64,000 nt of DNA from the NCBI GenBank assembly GCA_036674765.1, contig JARVKI010000011.1:434001-498000 (forward strand). Reading direction: 5' to 3'. A program made the position numbers and the translations under genes. Shown piece by piece: positions 24,696 through 33,704 of the stretch; positions within the stretch are counted from its first letter, which is position 1, and every line of letters starts with the position of its first letter. This stretch comes from Seiridium cupressi (lineage: Eukaryota; Ascomycota; Sordariomycetes; Amphisphaeriales; Sporocadaceae). The notes beneath the pieces are model-generated. The model was not told the DNA's origin, did no database searches, and was given only the letters and a program-made list of their open reading frames with translations.

Positions 24696-25457
24696 ATGCC
24701 GTCAACACAGGAGATCGTGCTCGTCACTGGAGTGACTCGCGGCATCGGAGCCCAGCTACTTGATCAGCTCCTCGCTCGTCAAAACACAAAAGTCATCGCG
24801 GCGGTTCGTGATCTCAACGCCGCCGCGACAAAGAGAATATTCAAACAGAGCCAAACAAACCAGAACCTAATCGTTGTCAAAATCGACTCCGAAGTTCAGA
24901 CCGACCCCCAAAACGCCGCCCGTGTCGTTCGGGACCAGCACGGCATCGACCACATCGACGTGATCATTGCCAACGCCGGCGTCGCGGCAGACTGGGCACC
25001 CGTGCTGCAAATCAAGTCCGAGGACATCCAACGGAGCATGAACATCAACGTCCTGGCCTCGATCCTCCTCTTCCAGGCCTTCGAGCCCCTCCTGAGCAAG
25101 AGCGCCAACCCGCGCATGCTGTTCGTCAGCACGGCCGGGGGGTCTCTGAGCCTGGCGCCCCAGATGCCCTTCCACTGCGCCACGTACGGCAGCAGCAAGG
25201 CGGCGCTCAACTTCATCGCCGTGCGGATCGCCATCGAGCACCCGGCCATCACCTCCCTCACGCTTCACCCGGGCATGGTGGAGACGGACATGGCGACGAA
25301 CGCGCATGCCGCGAACAAGTTGGACTTAGCCGAATCCGGTGTCATCTCGCCGGAGCAGAGTGCTAGGGCCATTTTGAAGTTGGCGGATGATGCAAAGGTT
25401 GAGACGCACTCTGGCAAGTTCTTTGACGCACAGAGCGGGTCTGAACTACCTTGGTAA
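24696..25457 (+). CDS. Short-chain dehydrogenase/reductase, carbonyl- or nor-1-like
   Basis: Single-exon gene of 253 aa, the normal length for a classical SDR. The Rossmann nucleotide motif is T11-G-V-T-R-G-I-G18, the NAG motif is at 93-95, a Ser-rich strand (FVSTAGGS, 143-150) supplies the catalytic Ser, and YGSSK gives Tyr164 and Lys168. HPGMVETDMA at 191-200 is the family's PG motif. The pattern resembles fungal NAD(P)-dependent carbonyl reductases such as the norsolorinic-acid ketoreductase group; an NADP preference is plausible but not certain. The ATG has a strong context (caacaaaATGCC). The 3' two-thirds is rich in C/G-ending codons, which also opens a 146-codon antisense frame that I regard as a shadow. 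The adjacent MFS transporter in the same direction would suit a detoxification pair, but no other pathway enzyme is present. Confidence 0.9.
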   Translation: MPSTQEIVLVTGVTRGIGAQLLDQLLARQNTKVIAAVRDLNAAATKRIFKQSQTNQNLIVVKIDSEVQTDPQNAARVVRDQHGIDHIDVIIANAGVAADWAPVLQIKSEDIQRSMNINVLASILLFQAFEPLLSKSANPRMLFVSTAGGSLSLAPQMPFHCATYGSSKAALNFIAVRIAIEHPAITSLTLHPGMVETDMATNAHAANKLDLAESGVISPEQSARAILKLADDAKVETHSGKFFDAQSGSELPW

Positions 25458-25721
25458 ATTCGTGTGTTTGTGTCTGTGTTCGCATTATTGTCACAGTGTG
25501 CTCGATATAACCAGCCTGTACGGGCAATGACTCAAGTCATTAGAACGTGATTAATAGTGTTACCATTTCATTATTGCATGGCTCGGGATGCGGATCACTC
25601 GTGCCGTGGTGACTAGAATCTTGTCCTGATCACACATTCCCAGGAAGTTACTTCCAGATCCCATGTAACAAGTAGATGCTGTTCAAGGTAGCTCCCCCTT
25701 CCGAGACATTCCTTCTCCGAC

Positions 25722-26241
25722 TTAACAATCTCCAGCAGCGACCACGACATTCCAATTATCCGTGTCGAATAGTTGGCCCTGCACAGTCTGGCCCTGCTTC
25801 CAGTTCGGCTGGCCCGATGTGCACGCATCCACGATAGCCTGGGCGTAGTCGGCGACGAGGTCGCACGCCGGGCTGACCTTGTAGTAGTTGTCATTGCAGA
25901 CGTAGACGGCCGAGTTCCACTGGCACGCCACGCGCTCGCACGGCCGGTGGTCCGGGTCGTCGAGGTTGAAGGGGTCCGCGGGACAGGTGCTGTGCTTGTC
26001 CCGAAGCGTGTTGATGTTCTGCATGGTGCAGAGGCGGTCCGCGGGCGAGAAGGTGTCGATGCTGCAGAGGAGTGCTCCGGACTAGATGGTCGATGAATTT
26101 TTAGCGATCGTCTGTAAATTCAAGTTGGGAGAAAATTACCTGATCGCGGGTCAGGACGTTGCCGCGCACCACGGAAACATGAGGTGCGGCCAGAGCATAC
26201 GAAGCCATGACGGCCGTCATGCTTTTGCGGATTGACTGCAT
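25722..26241 (-). CDS. Small secreted cysteine-rich protein, two exons
   Basis: Exons are 26241-26140 and 26081-25722; the 58-nt intron (GTAATT...ATCTAG) is in phase 0 and leaves a 153-aa product. The N-terminus (MQSIRKSMTAVMASYALAAP) is a plausible signal peptide with cleavage near Ala18-Ala19. The mature part has nine cysteines in about 120 residues, several in spaced pairs (CxxxxC between RPC and VAC, then YVC and PAC), and an Asp/Asn-rich C-terminus ending in GDC. I do not recognise the family. Small size, secretion and cysteine content match fungal secreted proteins of the effector-candidate or apoplastic type, but nothing here shows a function. An odd cysteine count would leave one unpaired or a dimer contact. 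It is convergent with the SDR gene (264 bp between stops). Confidence 0.75.
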
Positions 26242-26502
26242 GTTGATTGTTCTTGGTGTGAGGCAGAGTACGTGGGAATGTGCGTGGAAAATGTGGTGAT
26301 GATGCTTGGTACGGGAAGGGTCGATGTGGTTGTCTCCGTCCAAGCGGGAGAATGAAAAAAGATTGAGATTGGATCCTCAAATGCCAAAATATTTCTAATA
26401 TCATTTGCTTGTCTACTAATTTTTTGGTAATGACGCGGGTAAACGGTTGCTCGGCTTGCTCCATAACAACGCACCTACCCATTAAAAGAACCTCACTGTA
26501 TA

Positions 26503-27317
26503 CTATGAGTCCAGTTGTTTTACCACATGCTGAGTCCGGCTACCCTCTGGCCACAATGCAGGTCCTGGCTCGGTGTAGTTTGTAATATTCCTCCAGAAAT
26601 CCGGAATCAACACCCCGGATATCTTCATTAAGGGTGACAGGACACCCGTCCCATTTCCTACGACCTTGGTCTGGGCACACCCGACATAAAACTGAGCGCT
26701 ATGAAATAGTAAAGTCAGCAACGGCTGGATGGAAGGGAAGAAGAACCACCCAAAACGGAAAGGACAATAGCCACTTACCAGTCCAGCTCGTGCGCAGCAT
26801 GCAACGCCAAGCCCCCTGCTCTCAAGAGATATTCCCCTTCCGGGACAGTACGACTCAATGGGAACCGAAATGGATGTTTCCATCTCATAGCCCACGGCAA
26901 GCCCTCTTCGCCTATCGTGAACATTTCCCAGGGTCGCGACAGCAAAAGCCTTAGGTTAGCCCAGTCGCCGCTCCCATGGTAGTCAGCAGCTCCGACACCG
27001 TCAGGCGCCCACGAGAGGTAGACCAGTTGAATGCCTGGGTGGCCAAATCTTGCCTCGACGACGAAGCCAAGCTCATCGCTCGCGGCATCGGTCATAGTGC
27101 TGCTGCTTAGCGGCGTACCAATGGCTGCCCCGGAGTTGCAACGCACGTCGGTGGAGTTGACGATCTGTAAGGGAGAGTTGGAGTTGTTGTTCTGTCGGAT
27201 ATATTAGTAGGGTTCTCCAACAACCTGGCCGTTCACGATGAGGGAATCGTTGTATTGGCGGGGTGGACGACCAACGTCGTAGCCCACTGGAACTATAAGA
27301 GCTGGAGAATATTTCAT
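26503..27317 (-). pseudogene. AA9 (GH61) lytic polysaccharide monooxygenase, disrupted
   Basis: AA9 enzymes are secreted copper oxidases that cleave cellulose. The body is recognisable: LIVNGQVVGEPY, YIRQNNNSNSP, a VNSTDVRCNS strand, HPGIQLVYL (second copper-ligand His region), YHGSGDW, VPEGEYLLRAGGLALHAA, then, after an 80-nt intron (26778-26699, GTAAGT...CATAG), AQFYVGCAQ with the Q-x-Y active-site motif and NITNYTEPGPALW. Two lesions: an in-frame TAA at 27206-27204 exactly where a Glu or similar residue sits before YIRQ, and an N-terminus whose ATG frame (27317, MKYSPALIV) lacks the mature His1. A His followed by PANTTIPS is present but in the +1 frame, suggesting indels in and after the signal peptide. 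From 27203 to the stop the frame is otherwise open, so decay is recent, or these are sequence errors. It lies downstream of and on the same strand as the small secreted protein. Confidence 0.75.
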
Positions 27318-28143
27318 TTTGACTTGAGCTATTGGCTACTTGGGACAGGCTCAGGAGTGACGGGGGCTATGGCGACTCTAAAATCAATGTTTGGAGTTCC
27401 CGAGCTTCTATCTATATCCAGAACATCCTTGTGTGTCGCCTAATATGTTCAACAGTAAGTCGGAAGATCAGCGCAGTTTATTTTGAACTCAATTGGATTT
27501 ACTCGGCCGTATCTGCCATCTGCCGTCCAAGGGCCGTCAGGAAGCGGGAACAGCACATACTGAATCGATCGATCACCTGCCAGTGATATAATGATATTGG
27601 TTGGGTATCATACCGGTCAGGCCAACCGACTGTGTTCTTCCCAGTCAGCTGTGGGCGTCGCAGCACTTTCAAGTATGTCACAACTTCGCATGCCTCGTTG
27701 TCGAGCTGTCAAGAGCACATTCGAACACGTTCACCCTTAAAACAATAGCGACACATATATTCTTAAGAATGATTTATGCATTGTGACAGTAGCTCAGTAA
27801 TTCAGCCCATATAGTAAATGATGAAATCGTTAAATGCATTAAATTTCCATTGCCGTTATGTGCATCTATGAACGGCGAAATTAGAAACCACAACGCCATG
27901 GATCCGCTGAATACCGTTCTTCCGAGGCCCTTTTTATCTCCACTGATCATTGCATGGAGTTACTGAAGTAAGCCTCCCCAAGAGCAACATGGCAAACGCG
28001 GGACAAGATGTAGTCACGCGCGTGCTTCGGCCAGGCAGAGCTCCGCAAGACTTGCGCGAATGCAGCGGGCATCTTGTGTCCGGCGTAACAGTATTTCTTA
28101 TTCTCGAAACGAGTGATCTCGTCCAATGCAATCATAGTGTTGC
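27318..28143. other. Intergenic region
   Basis: Spacer between the AA9 relic and the La gene; AT-rich around 27.7-27.9 kb. An open frame of 62 codons at 27947-28135 (-) directly follows the La stop but shows no motif. Nothing else is supported. Confidence 0.5.
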
Positions 28144-29463
28144 TTACGATGCCTCGGGAGCAGGCTCCTTGGTGTCAACTTTCTTGGCTGGAGGAGCACT
28201 CTGGCTGTCTTCCTCCCGAGCACGCTTGCCGTTCGTTTTGGATTCGTCTGCGTCCTTCTTCTCCGAAGGCTTGTCTTCACTAACGTGGATCTTCGGCCGC
28301 CCATCACCGCTGGCCTGGATCTTGGGCTTGCTGTCATCCTGATCGCGTTGCGAACCACCGTGATCCCTACCCCTGCCACGATTGCCGCGGCCCCGACCAC
28401 GGCCGCGGCCACGCTGGTCACGGTGACCGTTTCGTTGATCACGATCACGACGCTCTTTCCAGTTATCAGAGTCACCATCCCGGCGGCCACCACGGCCTCT
28501 GAAATTGCCGCGTCCACGGTGCCGAGACCCTGAGAGCTCTCCATCGCCGTTCCGGATCTTCTCATTCTTCTGCTCCATGTACTCCAACTTGCGCAGAATC
28601 AACATGTCATGGTCCTTCCACTTAGGCTGGGGGTCGAGTGCCATGAACTTGTCGGCCGTCTCCTGATCTGCCCACTCCACGAACACGGAACCCTTAAATC
28701 CCTGATCATCTCCACGTCGTAGGCGAACAGAGTTGGTCTCACCAAACTGTGCGAAGAAAGCCTCGACGTCGAACTGGGTGGATTGATCTTCTTCGCCGAA
28801 GCCCTTAACATACACACTGCGCTCGTCAATCTTAGTGCGTCGGGAGGGGTCAAAGGCCTTCTTTCGTCGGATGGTCTCTTCGCCTTCTTCGCCTTCGACG
28901 ATCATCTCCTTGCTCTCCTTCATGGCAGCGACCACCGCGGAATAGGGCTGGAAGCGGCGCATGCGCTTGAAAGAGGTAATTGTCTTCAGAGGAACGGGCT
29001 TGTTCTCGGCCAAGCCCGTGAGGTCAGAGAGAAACTTGTCGGTGGGCAAATTACTATCACTGAAGTAGAAATGAATCTACAAATCGAGATTAGATACAAC
29101 AAAACGATGGGGGTTTCAGACGGGGATGCTTACTTGTCGACGGATCAAATCGGGGTCAGAAGTCTCGGCAAGGTTTGAAGGATCGAACTTGCTATGGCTC
29201 TTGCCCTTCTGGATCTTCTCTGGGCGTTTGACCTTGAGCATATTCTGGGGGGGATTGAGAATGCTGGGCTTCTGGTCGTCTGCCTTGGTGTCGTCTTGGA
29301 CTTCTGATGCCTGGCCTTCGACCGGTTTCTCTTCGGTTGTGGGAGCCTCGCTAGCCTCGGCCTCGGCCTCGGCCTTGACCTCGACGTTGTTCTCAGATTT
29401 GACCTCCTCGGAACCGACCATCTGAACATCAGCCTCGGGGGCCTTGACCTCCTGATCACTCAT
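28144..29463 (-). CDS. La protein (Lhp1/Sla1 type), two exons
   Basis: La binds the 3' oligo-U of new Pol III transcripts and protects pre-tRNAs in the nucleus. Exons are 29463-29134 and 29076-28144, with a 57-nt intron (GTAAGC...TTGTAG) in phase 0; the product is 420 aa. The N-terminal 90 residues are acidic and low in complexity. The La motif starts near residue 100 and crosses the intron: DPDLIRRQ then IHFYFSDSNLPTDKFL, the diagnostic RNA-end-binding helix. An RRM follows at about 197-280 (RSVYVKGF and GFKGSVFVEW are RNP-like strands). Residues about 290-350 form an RGG/RGR-rich tail, and KRAREEDSQSAPPAKK near the C-terminus looks like a bipartite nuclear signal. Arginine-methylation-type RGG repeats are common in fungal La. 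A GTAAGC overlapping the stop codon could act as a cryptic donor, but no downstream exon is convincing. Confidence 0.93.
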
Positions 29464-30644
29464 GTTGAGGATGATTGATGTTGCTGTCAGGATGCTGTGT
29501 TACTAATCTGTTAGATTTTGACTGAAAACAATCAGAAAGCGGTGCGGTGCAGGAAAGAAGCTAAAGGTTTATGTAAAGTGAAGATGGGACATGAGAATGT
29601 GCGACTCCAAGCAAGCAAGAGACGGTACGTGAAGGAACGTTGTCTGGTCAAGCGCAAAAGTGTCAACGTCGACAGGTATTCGATCTGGATTTTGCCTGGT
29701 ATTCTGACTAGGGGTTTTGCTGTGGTATGAGATGTGGTGACGCAAAGATCACAGCGTCGCAGTCGCAAGAAGGAAAAAGGTGATGGCGGGGCAGAGTCAC
29801 TCGGCCAGTGACTCGACGCTGGGGGTCAGGGAAGTTGTGAGATGAAAAGCTCTCACCAATTAGTTTGAGAACCTTGTCAGAAGGGGTTCAGTGCCAGCGA
29901 TGGGTGTGCGCAGCTTGTTGTGCACTGCAATGTGTGAGAATGGAGAGTCACAAGTCGCATTGGCGAGCTTCAGAAAAAAAGATTCTGATAGAGCTTCAGT
30001 AGCTGCGGGATGCTCGAACTAAAACAAGCCGCTGGTCAATCTGCAGTTCTGCGCACCAATCGCCTTTTCCCCTGGATGTGGGACCCCGCTACAGCGGAAC
30101 TTCGGCCAAACAGCTTTTCCCCAGCCACAGCACTTATCGATTACATTGTAAACAAGTCTCCAGCCAGGGTATGAGGGGTACTTGAGGGTACAAACAATCC
30201 AAGGGAAGTGCCGTTAATTCAACCACAATAACAGGTATTCTTCGGTCCGCAAGATTTCTAAATATGTCTCCATAAATACAATCTCTTCGAGGGTAAACGG
30301 GAGGATCATATGACTGTTCGAGGGAGTTGCTCTCTGCGCCACAATCGGTAAGGTGTACGCACGCGCAAGTTAAGCAGGCTGACGGGTTCGAGCCGCCAGG
30401 CGTTGCAACGTGCGCGTTAGCGAGTATAGAATTGCCCTCTTTTTTTTTTTTTTTTTTTTTTTTTTAGTACCCGACGTAGAACTTACACCATGATACAGGA
30501 ATAGACTGCATGACTTCACATTGTTGGCTATGATTGAACAATTAGTTAATCAGCCTTGATTGACGGCAAGTCCAAGAACAGTCAGCTTTTATCAACTTGT
30601 CCTAGCATTCCAACATTATATAGATTCTCCATCTTCCTGACCAG
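29464..30644. other. La promoter and spacer with a poly-T tract
   Basis: No protein gene. It contains the upstream region of La, a stretch with A-box- and B-box-like strings (30335-30353, 30384-30395), and a 26-T run. See the separate entry for the run. Confidence 0.5.
30440..30465. repeat. T26 homopolymer tract
   Basis: Twenty-six uninterrupted T residues, 45 bases after a B-box-like string (GGGTTCGAGCCG). Read on the other strand it is a poly-A tail-like tract. No target-site duplication was found by eye. Confidence 0.9.
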
Positions 30645-32478
30645 TTAGGGCTCATATACGCGAGTCGCGCTTGCCTTTTCCCTTATGACATCCGACAAGA
30701 TCTGGTTCTTCTTTGCAATATCGGCCACACCGTTACGGTCGTTGAAGACCCCGTCCATCTGTTCCAGAGTCTTCCGAGCAGTTTCGGGGACACAGAAGTA
30801 TGCCCAGACGAAAGACAGCAAGCTGAATACCGCGAAGAACACATAGGCGCCAAATCCAGTGCTCTGGACTAGCGGGGGTGTAATCAGGCCCTACGTAGAA
30901 CCATATCAGTAAACAGAAGCTCGCATTGAGGCAGTGAAGAGTCAGGTCAACTTACAATGATAAAATTGTTCAGCCAATTAGACCCGCTACTGATGGAGAC
31001 TCCCTTGGCTCGAAGAGAGGATGGGAATATCTCGGCTGGCATCGCCCAGGGGACGGGACCCCATGCACAGCCATATCCGAGCATAAAGACCATAAGGAAG
31101 GCCACGCTGGCCCAGCCCTCGGCAGAGTGACCGGGCCAATCGTATGAAAACTTGCCAACAAGAATGGCGATGATAGCATGGGATGCTGCCATGATGATTG
31201 CACCAATAAGTAAAAGCTTGCGGCGACCATAGTGGTCAAGGGTCCACAGGCTCGTGATGCAACCAACGAGCTGAACCATATTGAGAACTCCAGACATGAT
31301 CAGTTGCATATCGTAGTTCAAGCCCATAGTTGAAAACAGGGTTGGCGAGTAGTAGATTAGAGCGTTTATCCCGACAAACTGCTGGAAAAACATCAGCCCC
31401 GCGCTAACCTGGGTACGCTTCCAACAGCCACTCTTGAAGCAGTCAGCCCACGAGACTAGTTCGAGCCTCATCTTATCGCTGAATTCTGTACTAGCCACGA
31501 GCTCTGGGTGTCGCTCGGCGAGAACTTGTTTTTTGGAATTTCGATTCGGCAATGACGTCCATCCACTCTTGTCGGACCCGGTTGTCGGTGGCCGGGAGCT
31601 GTCTGAGTTTTGCGAGGTTGTGAAGTGCCTCGTCCTCTCGACCCTTCGTGGCGAGCCATCTAGGGGAGAAAGGTAGCAATATAGCTCCGAATCCTAGGAA
31701 TAAGGCGGGCGCGACCTGGAGAAGGAATGGTAGCTGCCACGACCATGAACCATTGATCTCCTTTGTGCCGTATGTGATCCAGAAAGCGACGACGACACCA
31801 GTCACGATGGATATCTGTTCAAATACCAAGAGCGTTCCTCGAATCTGAGGAGGAGCAATCTCGCCAATGTACAACGGGACAACACCACTCAACCTGTCGG
31901 ACTTGTCAGCAATTTAATTAACTTGTGATGGTGAGTGTCACATACATTCCAATGCCAATGCCGCCTATCAGCCTTGCTGTGACTAACATGGCGTACGAAA
32001 CGGCGGCAACTTGGAGAGCCGAGCCAATGGTAAAGATGACGACGGCAATCATAATACAGTATTTCCGGGAGAAGGCATCGGCAGCCCAGCACTGATTCAA
32101 GGCGCCCAGAAAAGCGCCAAGTGTGATCATGGCCGTCATCAAACCCTTATAAAAGCCTGAGCCGGCAGCCGTATCGCTAACTTCGGGAAATCGTTCTAGG
32201 AAGTGATCCATCACCAACGTGACGGAGATGACGCCCTGGCTTTCCGTCTTCGTTAGTTCAACATCCTTGCTGCATTGGGCGTCATTCACGTACTCATATC
32301 CGAAAAGAAGACCACCAATAGTGGCGAAACCGGCACAAAGTGCGACGTACGAAGACGAGAAGACGCCCCGGACGCCGGGAGGCCCATAGGAGAGCTCATC
32401 TAGGTTGAGTGCACGTTGGCCCTCCTCATGCTCCGCAGAGGTGGCATCAAATATGACCTTGTTTTTATTCTTTGCCAT
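30645..32478 (-). pseudogene. MFS monosaccharide permease with a +1 frameshift
   Basis: Sugar-porter family permease (hexose, pentose or quinate type) of the plasma membrane. Exons are 32478-31946, 31893-30956 and 30890-30645, with introns of 52 and 65 nt. Motifs are in family order: GGLLFGYEY in TM1, RLIGGIGIGMLSGVVPLYIGE spread over intron 1, PRWLATKGR, QQFVGINALIYYSPTLF, DHYGRRK, PWAMPAEIFPSSLRAKG, and the PETARKTLEQMD tail. The exon sum is 1717 nt, one base too many. The break is at a T6 run (A6 in the gene) at 31529-31534: the frame runs ...AESKFQK before it and resumes QVLAERHPELVAS after it. Removing one base would restore 571 codons; as written, translation stops at 31491 after about 310 residues. 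A GGCTAA hexamer (XlnR-type site) lies 17-22 bases before the ATG, possibly by chance. It may be a true null allele or a homopolymer sequencing error. Confidence 0.85.
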
Positions 32479-33704
32479 GGCGATAGCAAAGGGGTTAGCC
32501 GCTCTCTTTGCTTATAGGAAATGCGACAGATCCAGGGACTTGGGACTGGCCTGATTCAAGTCTACAACCTCACAAAGTCGTACGAGGCACGGTCCTTATG
32601 TATCCATGGGAGGTGAGCACGTTTCGGACTCCATAAATATAGTCTCCATTCCCTAGCCGCTTGATTGTCCAACGGAACGACAACATTATGCGTCTCCGGT
32701 AGTACGAATACCCCAGGTTGGGAAGCGAAGCCTCGAGAATAGACTGCAGAGAAACCCTGGTAGATGCTGAAGGGTGTCCCCACAGCCTACCAAGCAGGAC
32801 AAAGATAAAAGATGGGGAGCACTGCGACCTCCAATGGACAGCGCTAATAAGACTCGAACCTAACATGAACACAATACTTATCCTTTCCGTTACAAGTAGG
32901 AACCGATAACCATCTGAGAAAACCGTCGATGTTGCCAAGGGGCCTCGTTGTTCAGCTTTGTAACGTCGTTCTACTGATTAGCATTCTCTTAGGATCAACG
33001 CTGAAGCTCTGGCTTGGCCGCGCTGCCGGGATTTGGCCCTGGTCTGGGGCAGAGGGCAGTGGGGAAGAATCGGGTCCAAAGTTGCAGTTCTCGGGGTCAC
33101 GAGGGTGCTCCGCCGACGCTTCCAGTGTCTTCTGTGCTGAAGGATGTTGGAAGTTCGACCCGGAAGTCCTCGTTGTCATGGCTGCTGTAGCCGTCGGGCT
33201 TCTACACGATGCGCAGCATTCAATCCCTGGTCGAAAGACCTCGAGCAGCCCTTCAGCTTTATAGGAAAAGGTTAGAATCAGCCATCTGCCCCAAACGCAT
33301 TTATTGGGAAAGTTGGGGGGACGTGGGGAAATTACTGGCCCCGTTTTGACCAAAGGCAACTAAGACCATGCGTTGCCCATGATTGGCTATGGAAATTGTA
33401 TTAGGTATTCTGGATTTGCATACTAGCTCTTGGGGCGCGTATCGGCGCGTTTCTCCATTTGCGCCAAACAGGTTTGAATGCCCGCAACCAGCATCCTTTC
33501 GATCCGTTCTGGCGTGCGCATAATCAACCTCGCTCCTGTCATGGGCCCGAATTCTTCCTATCAAACCTCCTCCAAGCGGATATCCTAGAGTCGACCAAGG
33601 GCGAATGTCTTCCTACAGATTCAGACCACAACGTCACTACCGGCAAGCCTCGGCGGCCTGCATTACAAAGGCTCGGCCCTTCTCCCCTGGCCCGGTCATA
33701 GAGT
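32479..33704. promoter_or_regulatory. Shared divergent promoter region of permease and regulator
   Basis: About 1.2 kb between two start codons pointing away from each other. The short frames inside have no motifs. The arrangement suits a regulator next to its transporter target, but this is an inference from layout only. Confidence 0.45.

Noticed and set aside
24867..25307. 146-codon antisense frame inside the SDR gene
   Set aside because: Produced by the C/G-ending codons of the SDR; composition is Arg/Val/Asp-rich as expected of a shadow frame.
27947..28135. 62-codon minus-strand frame directly after the La stop, with a GTAAGC overlapping that stop
   Set aside because: Could be imagined as an extra La exon, but there is no acceptor that joins it in a sensible frame and no La-like C-terminal sequence.
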